Shown: piece by piece, positions 11,082 through 23,849 of the stretch
Layout of the letters: each line of letters starts with the position of its first letter
Numbering within the stretch: the stretch's first letter is position 1
Source: Trametopsis cervina
Taxonomy: Eukaryota > Basidiomycota > Agaricomycetes > Polyporales > Irpicaceae
Length of the DNA stretch: 64,000 bases
Direction of reading: 5' to 3'
NCBI GenBank assembly: GCA_022385755.1
Contig: MU278351.1
Location: 1,428,638 to 1,492,637, forward strand
Made by a program: the position numbers and the translations under genes
The notes under the pieces: generated by a model
Seen by the model: only the letters and a program-made list of their open reading frames with translations
What the model was told of the DNA's origin: nothing
Databases searched by the model: none

Positions 11082-12334
11082 ATGTCAACGACACCAACAC
11101 TCATCGTGACTTTCGTGAGTATATAGTAAAGGCCAATCCAGTATGCCACTGACCTAATGGCCGTTGTAGGTTCGACATGGAGAATCCATGGATAATCTGG
11201 TTCGTCGATGTCGCATGTTGAGAACAATGAACATAAATGACGTTGTCTACGCGCGGTATAGCTCAATGTCTGGGCAGGGTGGAAGGATGCGCCTTTGTCT
11301 AACCACGGTATGTCTCTGCCGAATGGAATGCTCAGAGCACAACAATTGACATCATGGAGGAATGAACGTACGCACAAGCATGACATTCGCCGATGGGCTG
11401 AATTAATGATTGTATGGAAACAGCAAGCAAGAGCAGCAGGAGAGTCACTGGCCTCGACGCGTTTCTCCGCCATCTATGCTTCAGATCTGAAGCGAGCGTA
11501 CTCTACGGCGGAGGCTATATACGAGAAACAAACAGACCCGAAGCCAACATTTACATCATCCTCACTGCTACGTGAGCAGCATTTCGGTATAGCTGAGGGC
11601 CACCCTTGGTCATGGACCATGACCCCCGGCTTGTCCCTCGAGGATCATTTCGCGCAGGGATTGTACCCCGTCATGGATGGACGTACGGATGCGTTCCCGG
11701 AGGGTGAAAGCCTAAACGACGTTGCAGCCCGAGCGGAGCAGGTGATCCAGGACTTCGTTCTGTCAAACCTACGTCAGGCGGCGCAAGAGGGTCGGAAGGG
11801 CGTTCACATCGCCCTTGTGAGCCACGGAATATGCATCAGCGAGTTGATCCCGGCGTTGATGACGAAGGATGAGAGTAGAAAACATCCAGGCCACAAGTAT
11901 AGAGGGTTGTTGAACACGGCGTGGACAAGGATCACGGTCAATGTGAAGGTGAGGTTGTTTGCAGACAAGACATTGGGGATGCACTGACACGGAGTAGGGT
12001 TCGGAGCCAGGAAAGCCCATCGAGCTGAACGACGGCACCTTACCTGCGTTGGAAGTTGTACTCACAGATTTCAACCGGTCTGAGCACCTTGAGGCTGTGG
12101 TACGTACTTATTCAACGCCAATATCGAGGCACCGAAGCTAATCAAGTCGGTTTCTCTTTTCAGAAGCGACAGAGAGGTGGTATTGGGAGCTCAGCCTACG
12201 ACCCTAAGCAGAAAGACATCCGTGCGTATTTCAGTGGAGGAGCTGTTGAGAAGACAGAGGAAGGACGCAGCGAGTCCAATGCCGAGGATGAAGTAGACGT
12301 AAACTTCAAGGAGGATAAGGCTTCCTCCTTATGA
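11082..12334 (+). CDS. Histidine phosphatase (phosphoglycerate-mutase-like) family protein
   Basis: Exon 11082-11114 joins 11170-11199 to give MSTTPTLIVTFVRHGES, containing the catalytic RHG motif (phospho-histidine site) at residues 13-15. Next comes AGWKDAPLSNHG, then IYASDLKRAYSTAEAI, the second conserved block, LLREQHFGIAEG, and the second catalytic histidine in IALVSHGICISEL. This is the full set for the branch-1 histidine phosphatases, here closest to fructose-2,6-bisphosphatase-like or broad-specificity phosphatases; substrate unknown. The segment 11308-11427 is either a 120-nt intron or an in-frame insertion; see findings. Further exons supply a charged C-terminal tail ending in FKEDKASSL. 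Mutase activity is not implied. Confidence 0.85.
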
Positions 12335-13103
12335 GACGACCTCTTTATAGCGAGTTACACGTCATGAACCATGCAGGATTGGTCTTCAAGCCATGGCTAT
12401 GTTATGACTTCCACTGCTCTATTCGCTCTAAACCTCTCGTATAAATCAAATAGAAGATTACGGCGCGAATCGCTCTGGCTGTACGGCTATATTCTTGGAG
12501 TATTCAGTAGGCCTCAACGGCATGCGTGGTGATGCCACATACATGAAGCGTATAGATACGATGCTTCCGGCTATGGTGACCCATAAGGCAGCAGTTTCTT
12601 CAATATTGCTGTCTGCGTTACACTGGAATACGCAGTTTTCCCAAGTCGATGTTTCTGTGCCGCGCCCTTATTTGTGTTGAGATGAGAGTGGTACGCATGT
12701 GCCTATACCAATGCAGCAAGAGTCCTATGTCGTCAGCAAACGTAGTCAACCGCGACGAGCATGCCAGCGTACCCTCTTGAACTTTCCGGAAGACAACGAG
12801 CGCCATCGTTTCTTTGCACCCGAATGTGATTTTAGCTTGGGGTATTGTGCAACAGAGGACGTTGAGAATTGTCGGACTACTGAGAATGCGGATGCAAGAC
12901 GAGTAAGAAACATGGGAGGATTGGATACAAGCCTCCGCACACGATGTGAGGACAGCTGGTCGCGGAGGTTGTAGTGAAAGAGCGTCAGCACACGAACCGG
13001 AGCGCGACTTGACCGAGGGCGTCTGATTGGACGCGTACCATTGCAGCCACCTGCCTGCAGCCATCAGCTCATTCCTTCCCTCTTGCTCCTATACTACAGC
13101 CTT
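12335..13103. other. Intergenic region upstream of UFD2
   Basis: A 769-bp space between two plus-strand genes. Open frames in both orientations lack coding character. It should contain the UFD2 promoter; no distinct element was recognised. Confidence 0.45.
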
Positions 13104-16100
13104 ATGTCAACCAATCCGCAAGAGGACGCAGAACGCGTAGGTCCATATTTATATTATACCGGACCGCCATCTAATGTTGTGTGATCTTGTTTAGATTCGT
13201 CTGAAGCGGCTTGCTAAGCTTCAAGGCGCAACCCCAAGCTCTTCTAACCCATCCTCTGCTGCCGGATCTCCTGGCCCAAGCACCCCACCGGTAGCCAAGA
13301 CTCCTCCACCGAAACCTAAGGTTCAACCGACGCCTGCCCCAGTGAAACGTCGCGTAGAACCCGCTGCACCTTCACCTGTGCCACTGAAGAAGCCGGTTGC
13401 CAAACACGCCCACTTGGATCTACCTACTTGGGAGGATGAAACTATCGGAAGCATATTCAATGTGACGCTAAATGTATGTTATCCGATGCTCATCTTAGAA
13501 TGCTCGCTGAAGCCTTCGAGCAGAAGGAGGTAGCTGAGAAGAGCGCATGGGAGGTTGTGTGGCTCAAACACCTTGCTGCTGAATTACAATCCGAGAGCCA
13601 AGGTGATTTCATTTTGTTTGGCATAGTGGAAAGTGGCTGTAACTTTACCGCTGCGCAGATCCGCCGTCGCCGACTCGCCTCACTGTGGACATCGCAGACC
13701 GACTGTTGATTGCGAGACTGGAACTGGACCCCCAGGGCATGTCGTGAGCACATATCCTCATCGCTACTTCGATTACTCACATGCTACAGTGACGATCTCG
13801 AATATCTACCTGTGCTAGCATCGCTACCGCCACAACTTACTGTGTTCGAGTATCTAGTAGGGTGCTGGAAGCGGAATGTGGCCGCTCGCTCTGCCTTGGA
13901 TAAGAAGGTATATTGGTCTGTAAAAGCCATCTTTAATAAACTTACAGATTGTAATCCAGGCATACCCCCCTCTAGAAAAAGAGCACGCAGTCTCTGTGTT
14001 AGAGAAGACTCGTGATCTTATCATTAGTTACACCGGGCTAACACTACAGGAGCCAGAAATGTTCCCACAGCCTACCGGGTAGGTGATTCCGCGCAAGAAA
14101 TTATCGTTGTAAGTGAGCCTGACTTCTTACAGCAAACCTCTTGGACCGCCCGAGCTTGTGGCACCACTGATTTCTTTGTCATCACTCTCCGCACCCCTTC
14201 TATCCGTCGCCAGCTCGTCACAATCTGTGCTGTATCCTTCTGACGTCGAGCCATTCCTGAAAGATCTCGCCCGTAGATTTGAGCCAGACAACGAGATCGA
14301 CGGCATACTTGGGCCCGTCGTCAGGGAGCTTTGTTTCCATGAATCACTATTCCGACCTGAAGGGCTTGCCGGAGGTGACGCACATTGGCGCGGAATAATC
14401 GGCGGATTGGAGGCCTTGATTAGTGTGAAGAGCATTGCCAAGATGATTGCGCGACATGAAGACTTCGATCCGTCAACTGCCCAGGCTCATACTATTGAGG
14501 TTGTAAGCCTCCTCGGTCCACTTTTGCGGCTAGGCGTCTTCCAAAGGGAATGGGTTCGTAGTCCGTTGAGCTTCTCTGTCGATCAGCCACATAACCGAAT
14601 CTTGTAGCCTTCGATAGCTGCAGCGTACTTCATGAAACCGAAGGATCGTCCAGCCACTGACATGCAGTCTGCTCAAGCAAGCTTACGAGGGACGCTAAAG
14701 AACTTGCAGGCATGTCTTTGTATATCTACATACCACGAATTTGATGCTAATCGCATATTAGTCTTCCATGTTCAAAATTTTCGACGCGCTTGTTCGTGCT
14801 GGCCCCGATTCCCAAGAAGCCGTGCTCCAGTACTTCGCTCACGTCATCTCTCTCAATGTAAAACGTGCAGGAACACACGTATGTCCAGTATCCATCAGTT
14901 TCGGCTTCGGGGAACTGAATGACCGCGAAATAGGTTGAACCTGAGACTGTGGCCACCGATTCCTTTATGGTCAATCTGCAAGCTATTATGCTGCGACTCT
15001 GCGAGCCGTTCATGGACGCTAATTATTCCAAGGTAGAGTGCGCAATTCGTCACCCCATGAGGTCATTTACGGAGTTCAGTTTCCTTCCACAGATCGACAG
15101 GATCGATCCTCTGTACTATGCGCGTTCGAACAGAATCGACTTGAAGGAGGAGACGCGGATTAATGCAACTAGTAGTGAGGCGGAAGAGTGGCGTGAGCAG
15201 CAACAGGCACAAGTTCAAGGCAGGATTTAACGCCCTTTGATCATGTACGGAAATACTCACACTCTCAACCAGGCCAGCCACCGAAATTCTTATCGGAAAT
15301 CTTCTACCTGACTCTGGCTATGAATCATTACGGCCTGCAGAAAACTATCTCTGCCCTTGACGAGCTGTCTCGCGAGCATAGTGAAATTACCCGGCATCTC
15401 GAACAGCTCCAGGGTGATGGATCATGGCAAGGAGTGAGTTGATTATATACAATGTCACGATGGATGGACGTCTGATTGGTATTCAGACACCTTTGCAAGC
15501 CCGTGTAGAGCAAGCGATTAATGCGGCCAAGGTGAGGACCATACTTTATCTCTACGTACATCCAATGACCGGTTGCTCCAGGTTGAGCAAGAAAAACTGG
15601 AAGCGAGCCAGCTTGCCCTCCAGACTCAGCTTGCCGAGCCTGAACTTGTGTTCCGGGGGATATCTTTCGTAAACTTCGTGTCAACTTGGCTCCTTCGATT
15701 CATAGATCCACATCATGCTTATCCTAACAAGCCTATAGAGTAAGACCGAAACATAGTGGCATTCGTAATATTTCTGACGTCTATACCCAGGCTCCCACTC
15801 CCCAAAGAAGTGCCGTTCGGTTTCAGGGTACTGCCGGAATACATCATCGAAGATGTGGTTGACTACCATTCGTTCACCATCAGGTCGGTCGATACGCCGC
15901 TGCTCTTGATCTGATTATGGACTTATGAGTCTGGTAGATACGTCCCCGAGAGTTACGACCTCTCTGGGAAGATCGAGTTATTGACTTGGGCCTTAACTCT
16001 GTTAACATCGACATGGTATATCAAGAATCCGTTTTTGAAGTCGAAAGTAATAGACGTACGTGCGCATGTCCGGGTACTGCGGCTATCTTTGACACTATTT

Positions 16101-17574
16101 CCAGACGCTATTCTGGGCTTCCATCAAATACGACGGCAGACGGAGTGTTCTCGAGTCACTTCTCAATAGCCATCCTACGGCCATCAAGTATCTAATGCCA
16201 GCATTAATTCACTTCTATATCGGTAAGGCTTGAATAAGAATATGAGCTGATGGCATGATACTGAAGGACCTTCATATTCAAGAGGTTGAACAGACGGGCG
16301 CAAGTTCTCAATTTTACGACAAATTCAGTGAGTGTATGCTAAGTGTTTGTCCTGCCCACCTGCTGATATTTGTCATAGATGCACGGTGAGCCGCTCCTCT
16401 TCTGGTCCTGCGATGGTGACCAATGCTATCACATAGGCGGTCCATAGCCAGTATATTCCGCATTATCTGGAATCACCCAGACCATCGCGATGCACTTAAG
16501 ATACAAGCACGGTGCGTCCGTGCGCCATAATCGTCGCTACTCAGTCTAACTTGTCTCAGGAACGACATGGAGAAGTTTATACGATTCGTCAATCTTATGA
16601 TCAACGACGTGACATACCTCATGGATGAGTCTCTGACCGACTTGGCCAAGATTCATGAGATACAGCAAGAAATGAAGGATACAGAAACGTTCTCAAACCA
16701 GCCAGTGCAATACAGACGCGAACGGGAAGGGGCCTTGCGTGGCCTAGAAAGACAGACGAGCACATACACCCAGCTCAACAAATCTACATTGGCGCTACTG
16801 AAAATGTTCACAGCCGAGACTAAAGAACCTTTCATGGCGCCGGAAATTGTCGATCGTCTTGCTGCGATGCTGGATTACAATCTGGAAGCCCTTGCGGGAC
16901 CTCGTGGCAGTAATTTGAAAGTTGCCAACCCTGAGAAATACAAGTTCGATCCGAAAGCACTTCTCAGCGACATTCTCGAAGTATTCCTCAACCTCAGCGA
17001 GCAAGGGGACTTCGCACGGGCCGTCGCTAACGATGGTCGCAGTTACCGCAAGGAGTTATTCGAGCGTGCCGCGGGTATCGCACGCAGAACCGGGGTCAAG
17101 TCCGAGGATGAGATCGAAAAACTACGCATATTCGTCGTTAAGGTCGAGGAGATGAAAGCTACCTTGGAGGCCGAAGATGACCTTGGTGAAATCCCCGATG
17201 AATTCCTGGGTAAGCTCTTGAGCCTGCACATGGACCTACCGCTGACGTCTCTGCAGACCCGTTGATGTACACGCTCATGCGCGATCCAGTCATACTCCCG
17301 TCGTCTCGTACTACTATTGATAGAGCTACTATCAAGTCGCACCTCTTGTCCGACGCCAAAGATCCATTTAACAGGATGCCGCTTTCACTAGATGATGTTA
17401 CCCCAGGCAAGTCTTCTTGAAGTCCATTCCTTCGAACGCTAATTGTTTTTGGTATACTCAGATGTCGAATTGAAAGCGCGGATAGATGCTTTCTTGTCAG
17501 AGAGGAAGAACAGAAGTACAGTGTATGATAAGCCGGAGGGCGACGTCGTTAACATGGATGGCACAGCAGATTAA
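13104..17574 (+). CDS. UFD2: Ubiquitin conjugation factor E4 (U-box, Ufd2)
   Basis: Ufd2 extends ubiquitin chains on substrates handled with Cdc48 and passes them to the proteasome. The gene has about 20 short exons. It starts [11 protein letters not shown] joined to [10 protein letters not shown], then a Pro-rich linker and the [15 protein letters not shown] segment that opens the family. The long Ufd2 core can be followed through many exons, for example [45 protein letters not shown] text near 15800, and the 16567-17210 exon with [20 protein letters not shown]. The C-terminal U-box is clear (near 17262-17400): [17 protein letters not shown], then [13 protein letters not shown]. Length is near 1,050 residues, normal for the family. 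Intron 13474-13523 uses an acceptor beyond a nearer AG; the nearer one breaks the frame. Confidence 0.95.
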
Positions 17575-18193
17575 TGGGCTATTGCATCTTGTATTGTAGC
17601 AGCGCAAGGAACAGTTTGTAGTCATGTATCCCATACCTGGAAACAATTATGGACATTTCAATGCTGAAGTATCAATGTACTGTCAACGCGGCGTTCGTTG
17701 AAACTTCCAACATGCCACAAATATTGCTTTCACTTATACAGTTCTCAGATGTATAGCGTCCTTGGGTAGCTTTTGATGTTATAAGCGATGTATAAGCCTA
17801 TGCAAAATAAATACATCTGGTTCATGGAATAGCTAATAAGTGGAAAGTGGGAATGTATCACCGGCTGATTAGCCGTTTGCCAGTAGAATACGAAAAGCAA
17901 ACGGCATGCCCAGTCAATGATTCAAGATACTTGATCCATCTACTCGAACCTCCCAGATACGAAGCTGCCGTGTTACGTTTTTCATAAAGGTGTTCCAAAC
18001 GCGAGCCTCTGAGGTCGAGATGACTGTGAAGAAAAAAGACTCGCGTCAAACCACGCCTTTTATACCTCATGAAGGTCCGATTACGTCAGCTTCCCGCGCC
18101 CCATTAAGGGCCTAAGCGCTTATTTCCTAGTACAGGTCCATCGCCACAGCTGTGAGGTACTAATAGTCCAGTACTCGGCCTCACTCGTCCACC
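17575..18193. other. Intergenic region with a small perfect hairpin
   Basis: A 619-bp space. It holds a 9-bp perfect inverted repeat (17872-17880 with 17896-17904, 15-base loop). Its role is unknown and such a short stem can occur by chance. Nothing else was recognised. Confidence 0.4.
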
Positions 18194-18887
18194 ATGGCTA
18201 ACATGTCTCTCAGGCAGAGAAGTACCTACAGATCCTCCGATGACGATGACAGTAACGGACCCATTCTTGATGAACAAGGTATCTTCCATGCCTCAGGATT
18301 GTGAATGCATTGACAGTTAGGTCGTAGAACAAGAGGAACTCATCAACGACCTGAAGGAGGAGAGCCAGACCCGTAACACACAATATCAGTATCTGCTCCA
18401 AGTTTTTATTGCACTATCTGCAGTACTGTCAGTGCAGTCTTCTTCGTAGTCTTGTGCATAAATCTCACAGTTGTGCAGACATATCTCATATCTCCTCAAT
18501 GGATCGGGTGAAACGCCTTTCGCAGCAATTCTCCCTCGGACGGCACCATCGCCACCCATACCTGGCGCATCCGCTTTCATTTTTCTTGCACTTTTTGTGC
18601 ACGCGAATCTGAGCCTACATCTCGTTTCGCCACAGCATGCTGTCCGCAGCAACTTGGCGAACACGTTTGCAGGGCATGTACCACTGCGTCAGCCTTTCAT
18701 ATTTCTCGCGTCTTTGATTGCCCCGGTGTTGGCGGTGTGTCTCTCTCGCAGTTTAGTTGACGTGATGTGGTGGTGCTTCACCCTCAACCTCGCTGCGTTC
18801 ATATTCTCAGCCCAGCGATGGTTCAGGCAAGAGGCGGAGGCGATACAACGTCTGGAGAACATGAGGTACGATGCCAGAGGAGCATAG
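18194..18887 (+). CDS. Small multi-pass membrane protein, function unknown
   Basis: Three exons join in phase: the first runs from 18194 (MANMSLRQRSTYRSS), the second opens with an acidic stretch (QEQEELINDLKEES), and the third (from about 18479) carries most of the hydrophobic part. The product has about 200 residues: a hydrophilic, Ser/Asp-rich N-terminus, then four probable membrane spans (YLLQVFIALSAVL, AFIFLALFVHANLSL, PFIFLASLIAPVLAV, MWWCFTLNLAAFIF) and a short charged tail. I do not recognise the family. It looks like an ER or Golgi membrane protein, which is a guess from topology alone. Confidence 0.72.
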
Positions 18888-19209
18888 CATACTACATAGC
18901 ATGACTCCACCCGCTTATGTGTTTATATGATCCCCCTCTTCACTTCCTCGGCGCCGTGGTTATGTTGAACGAATGACACTTCGCATTGGAAGTTACAAAG
19001 AGCGACACGGTACTAATACACCATTAATACAAGAAAAAGCACAGGTAGGATACGAAAGATCATGATGCATATAATGCATGATCATAAACATGTACAGCGT
19101 CCAAAGTCCAAGGGGGTGGGTACAGATACAGAAAAAATCACCGCAGCGTACATTTCCTCGTTTCCCATAATCTCAGGGCGTCATTACCAGTACACATCTG
19201 GCTTGTCAT
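18888..19209. other. Intergenic region between convergent 3' ends
   Basis: A 322-bp AT-rich gap with no coding signal; presumed 3' UTRs of the flanking genes. Confidence 0.4.
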
Positions 19210-20968
19210 TCAGAACCCGAACGTAGAGATGGTAGACCTCTTGTCCTGCCGTGACTTGATGCTCCGAAAAGCCTCCTCCGGCCGTCTGATGATCTGCACA
19301 CCTGGTGCAGCCCCTGGGGGTCCGTGATGTTCGTAGTTCTTGAGCGAGTCGAGTGTGTGTGAACCGAATCTTGTGAGTGTCGGTGTGCTGCTACTGGCAA
19401 GACTGCTGTCGGTATTTTCGCGGTATGCGCGATACCGACGCTTCGGAGGAGGCGTGAGCATCGAGTCATCAGCTCTGGTGCTCATTCGGTTGTCATATGT
19501 GTCTGGACGTTTCCAGAAACTCCATGCACGGAAGATACTCTGAGTATAGAAAAGGTAGCTTAGCGTACTGCGGTAGATCAGTGGAAAAGGGGATACTTAC
19601 CTGTTGGGATATAAAGATGAAGAACAATGCCAAACCCACTAGCCTCGCAGTCAGCGCCACTTTCCGCTCTTGCAAATCGCCGTGACTTACCAGATGCGGA
19701 CAGCATATCTGGGACGATACCCATCGATACCCATGTTGATATCAAATTTACACTGGACGGAAGGTGAGAATCTTCTTCCTACAAGGCCTGGGTGGTTCTA
19801 CTCACAGCGTAGATCCAAACAGGTAAAGGGTAAAAACCGATGAGCGCCAGACCAAAGACAGCCTGTCATCCGTAAGGTAGTTGCCGTCGCGCAGAGCGCG
19901 CCAATAGCGAATGGCCTTGACAATGACATTGACTATTTATGGGTTAAACTCTGTCTGTCCGAGCTAGCCTAGGAGGTTTACATACCTTGGAGAGCCACCG
20001 CTGCGAAGCACATAATGGTTGATATAACTTCGACGGCATTGGAGCTAGTCCATTTAATATGGTAAGGTTGAGAGGCGTTGCATGAAAGTGAAGGCACATA
20101 CAATTGGGCCCAAGCCAGAGAACAGTAGAAGAACCGTTGTTCACGGTTGACACGGTCCGGGTGGTTTATGGCAAGCTGAACGGGTTCTCGGAGTCAGCTA
20201 AGCTTTACCGGCGCAGACCCAATAGAACTCTTACATTAACTCCAATCGCCACGAAGAGGCCGAAGACAATAAAGGGAATCACGTATATCTGTATATGAAA
20301 TTTGATCAATCATCCTGAAGATATGGCCGAAAAACAAGCTTACAACCAACTTCAGATACTTCTGCCGTCGTGTCTCGGGGAGATCCTCAATATTGCGCCC
20401 ATCCCATGTCCGCCACACGCGGTAGGCAAGGAGGAGCAAGGCAGAACAAGTCCTGGTTGGAGTTCATAGCAAGTAAGATCGGAGGAGCGCACAGGAGGAT
20501 GACGTATGCCGTGCTTACATGGTCGGAACAGCCCCAAGAAGTGAAGCTTGGGCAACACACAAGCCATGACTAGGCTCGGGACCCGTATGCTGACCGACAT
20601 AGTACCTGTGCAAAGGGGTGAAGGAGGGTGTGAGGTCCGATTTTCCGCCGTGGGATGATAAGACTGCGGAACACGCACAGCAGAGTCGAGAAAACCCCAG
20701 ACAAAATCCAAGTGATACAAACTGTCACGACGGCCGGGTGCGCAGAGACAGTCTTGGCGAAGAGAAGGGTCGAAACAAGAATGGGAAGGGTAATGTGGCC
20801 AGCAGCGATTTGGAAGAAGAGCCACCCATCAAGGTCTGCAGAGGCACTAGCACCTATCTCCTCCTCCGTTACACCTGTGAAACAGTAGCAGAGTTGCATC
20901 AGCCAAACATTTCCTCGACATCAGGGCAGTGCGATGGGCAGAGACGTACGGGGGGAGTAGAGGTGCAT
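19210..20968 (-). CDS. Seven-transmembrane protein of a basidiomycete family
   Basis: Nine or so short exons on the minus strand. A tiny first exon (MHLYSP from 20968, ended by a strong GTACGT donor) splices to VTEEEIGASASADLDGWLFFQ. Hydrophobic spans follow: ITLPILVSTLLFA, VTVCITWILSGVFSTLL, then YYVGQHTGPEPSHGLC, LLGAVPTM, ALLLLAYRVWRTW, IYVIPFIVFGLFVAIGVN, a loop LAINHPDRVNREQRFFYC, and more spans further downstream. The last exon (19485-19210) is a hydrophilic tail ending in STISTFGF. The GQHTGPEP and cytoplasmic-tail pattern recall a large, uncharacterised 7-TM family in Agaricomycetes, sometimes compared to G-protein-coupled receptors. Ligand and coupling are unknown. Exon boundaries near 19500-20100 were not all fixed. 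Confidence 0.75.
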
Positions 20969-21492
20969 CGTCACTGGTAAAGAAGAAAATCGTGGTGGAT
21001 AAGAACTATATGGGGAGCAACATATATATCTGCCTGAATCATGAGAGGGCTGCGCTTTCGTACTAGATCGGACTTAGGACTGAAACCCACCACGAGTAAG
21101 GAACGCGAGATACATGAACTAGAACACGAGGATTCAATCCCGTGCAGTAGTTTCCACTGACGTTCTTATCCGAGGCGCATGCCGGCAGTCCTTCATGCTG
21201 CTTGTTTGAGGTGCCATGGGAGTACAGCTGGAACTACAACGTTTCCAGCCGTCGGGGCGTAGCTGTGACTACCATCCCGTTCTTGGAAGTTGTTGAACAA
21301 CGAGAAATGCCTATAGCGGACGTTGAACAACGTGGTTGCCACGTGTGCTGTGCACTGTAGATGAGGCGGGGCGCCCAGAGTGGCTACGTTCTGTCCATCG
21401 CGTACCGCCACTTGCATATTACCCTCCTCGTCTTAGTTTATCAACGCAACCAGTGCGCGACCTCGTTGTCGGCACTCACCCTCAGTTGCCTC
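20969..21492. promoter_or_regulatory. Divergent intergenic region
   Basis: A 524-bp space between divergent genes. If the plus-strand gene begins at 21361 the region is 132 bp shorter. A tRNA-like T-arm near 21145 was examined and rejected. Confidence 0.4.
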
Positions 21493-22569
21493 ATGTCTAC
21501 CTACTACAAGCCCCCACGACCGGCTGCACCCTCCAGTAGCGTCGCAGCATCCAGTGCACCACAGTCAGACACCCTCAGAACTCTGGATATTGCTGACCGC
21601 TCTATATACATATTTCCAACCCCCTCCTCCCTTCCCGGCAGCCCAGGCGGATCTTCTGCGATCTCGGCGCCCTCAGATTTCACAGATTTCACTGGTTCGG
21701 ATGCCAGGTCGAGAAACGCTAGTCTTTCTACCAGCGCGAGCACGAGCAGGAGCCCCGTTGGACGCCACGGCCGCTCTAGTCTTTCATCTCCCAGCTCTGG
21801 AGTCTATATACGCCGCCGCCGTAGCCCGACCGTTGCTGCTACCAGCTCCGACCCAGAAGTCGAAGTATGGGACTGGAATGTGGAAGAAGAGCGCAGTGAT
21901 AATGAGTATTGGGAGCTCGAAGAGGAAGTGGAAAGGGCGAGTCGGTGGGATATTGTATCGAATTACCATGGTAGCAATGGACGGCATCGAACTCAACCGC
22001 TCGTAACCGCACCGTTCGCTACTACAAATGACTTCATCGACCAGCACTACCGTGTATTCCTACGATCACGGACCCAGTCGAACATCTCCAGCATAACGTC
22101 AAATTCACGCAGCTCTTCCCGCATAGCTTTCACTCCCCAACCTCGCATCCATATCCCTTTGCTTTCCTTTTTTGCATCCCTTCTCTTCTTGGACTTGGAC
22201 GACCCTGCGTTACGTCTACTGAGCCAGTCCAGCCCCGACTCAGTTCTCTTTCCTGGTCAGAGCAACCTTCTCGGCTCTGTGGAGGAGACAGAGGACGAAC
22301 GGCCGAATGCCTCATCTGAAGTTGAACCAGGACGGCTGAGTCCTCATGGTCTCCTTCGGCTGTTGGCAGATAAATCCTATCGCCCTATAACCGTTCTCAA
22401 GGACGGCTTTGCGATCGCATGCGACCCTGCTTTCCCTGTACCAAACGCCCTCAGTCTGCCTACATGGACCGCCATACGAGGTCTCGGTAGATTCGTGGGC
22501 GGTGTATGGTCTAAAGGAGCGTTAGCTTGGAAGGAAGTCAGCTCTAGTCCGACCGCACCGGCCTCGTAA
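21493..22569 (+). CDS. Low-complexity protein, function unknown, single exon
   Basis: An open frame of 402 codons begins at 21361, but the Met at 21493 (MSTYYKPPRPAAP) gives a start more in keeping with the composition that follows, leaving 358 residues. The first two thirds are rich in Ser, Pro and Arg. An acidic patch (WDWNVEEERSDNEYWELEEE) sits mid-protein. A hydrophobic stretch (PLLSFFASLLFLDLD) near residue 220 could be a membrane span or a buried helix. The C-terminal part (PHGLLRLLADKSYRPITVL, LSLPTWTAIRGLGRFVGGVW) looks globular. I do not recognise the family. The N-terminal extension to 21361 is hydrophobic and may be an alternative signal anchor. Confidence 0.65.
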   Translation: MSTYYKPPRPAAPSSSVAASSAPQSDTLRTLDIADRSIYIFPTPSSLPGSPGGSSAISAPSDFTDFTGSDARSRNASLSTSASTSRSPVGRHGRSSLSSPSSGVYIRRRRSPTVAATSSDPEVEVWDWNVEEERSDNEYWELEEEVERASRWDIVSNYHGSNGRHRTQPLVTAPFATTNDFIDQHYRVFLRSRTQSNISSITSNSRSSSRIAFTPQPRIHIPLLSFFASLLFLDLDDPALRLLSQSSPDSVLFPGQSNLLGSVEETEDERPNASSEVEPGRLSPHGLLRLLADKSYRPITVLKDGFAIACDPAFPVPNALSLPTWTAIRGLGRFVGGVWSKGALAWKEVSSSPTAPAS

Positions 22570-22818
22570 AGCGCATGTTTCCCTCTATCGCCTGCATTTG
22601 CATATTTCATCATACTTCACTCGACTTTGCTATCATCGCTGCTCTCATTATTCTTGCTCATCATTGGTATCATTAGCATTGGAACTGTACTCTTAGATTA
22701 GATGATCATAATGACTTTAGAATGCAAATAACACGTGAAACCTCAAAGATGCATCGTTATATCACTCGACTTGATAACTTTCCTCGATCATCATCTCTCT
22801 CGACAGAGTACAGGACAG

Positions 22819-23849
22819 ATGAAGGATGAGTTGAACCTCGCCACCCAGATTCTGCGTTCCTTGCCCGTGTTGAAACGCGTGCCCAAGACAAAGTTGCAGA
22901 TCTTTGCATTGGACATATATCTCGTCGCCCGTGGCGTACGGTACGCATCTCATATCCTGTGTACCATACCCACACGTTAGATTAATACCATGTGGGGTAG
23001 AACAGGATATCTCTTCGACGCGTTTTCCGTTTCGGGGCGCAGCACAGATCCTACCTCCGTCCTGTCTCAAATTCTGAGCTCCCTTCGTGAGGTCTGTCCA
23101 TCGAGGCCTCTTCTTACCGCATCCCACATACCGGCATGGCTCACCTGCCCCTCAGAAAATCGCAATCTTTGAACGAGTGGTGGTGTTTAAGATCGCTTCC
23201 TCCGACGACCATTTCTTCGTGAATGCACCGCTATTCCTCGAACGGTTCTCTATCGGAGACCCTGATGGCCAGTGCGCAGACCTCTCATGGGTCACATTCG
23301 TGTCTCTTTCCGGCGCACATCCAGCTGTGGTACGTTTTCCAGCACAGCATGCAACCGCCGAATTTCTCTGAGAAGATTACGCTTGCGTAGTTGCCCGCTG
23401 TGCCAGTAGGCGTGCAAGGTGTGCTCGAGACCATTTGCACCCAACTTCTTGAACACTCGCATACGACGTATCCGCCGACGATCATTATAGACGACAGCGA
23501 TTGTGAGGTCCCTGCGTGGGACATCGTCCCCCTCGCCGGGCTGATACTCGAATACGCAGTGGCATACGTACCGAACGAACAGTCATTTGCGGAGTCCAAG
23601 TTCCTCGGCGGCGTGGATCTCGAGATCTACACCTGTGTGCTTTCATGGCAGGGCACAGAGGGCCATTTGGGCGGCGCGTCCGAGCATACTCTGCTCCAGT
23701 TCTCGTGCCCCAGCTCCATAGCCCAACAAACAGACAGCATCACACGCCGCATTCACGAACGCTTCACAACACGCCTGGCTTTCGCGAGCCTAGACTGCAA
23801 GCTGCACGTCTCATCTCGCACAACAATTCCAGATCGCGTAGCTTTATAA
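22819..23849 (+). CDS. DUF4504 / C1orf74-like protein (tentative)
   Basis: Four exons join in phase: MKDELNLATQILRSLPVLKRV (from 22819), then INTMWGRTGYLFDAFSV, then KIAIFERVVVFKIASSDDHFFV, and the last exon from about 23400 with CTQLLEHSHTTYPPTIIIDD and LILEYAVAYVPNEQSF. The product has about 320 residues with no membrane spans. The block 'LILEYAVAYVPN' and the overall order recall the DUF4504 (UPF0739, human C1orf74) family, whose function is unknown; this is from memory and should be treated as a suggestion. The open frame extends upstream to a Met at 22735. Confidence 0.6.

Noticed and set aside
13474..13498. A 25-nt intron in UFD2 between GTATGT and the first AG.
   Set aside because: Too short for this genome and it shifts the frame into a stop; the acceptor at 13523 gives the family sequence.
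21120..21165. tRNA-like T-arm (GATTCAATCCC) near 21145.
   Set aside because: The flanking bases do not form a 5-bp stem, and no acceptor or anticodon arm can be built.
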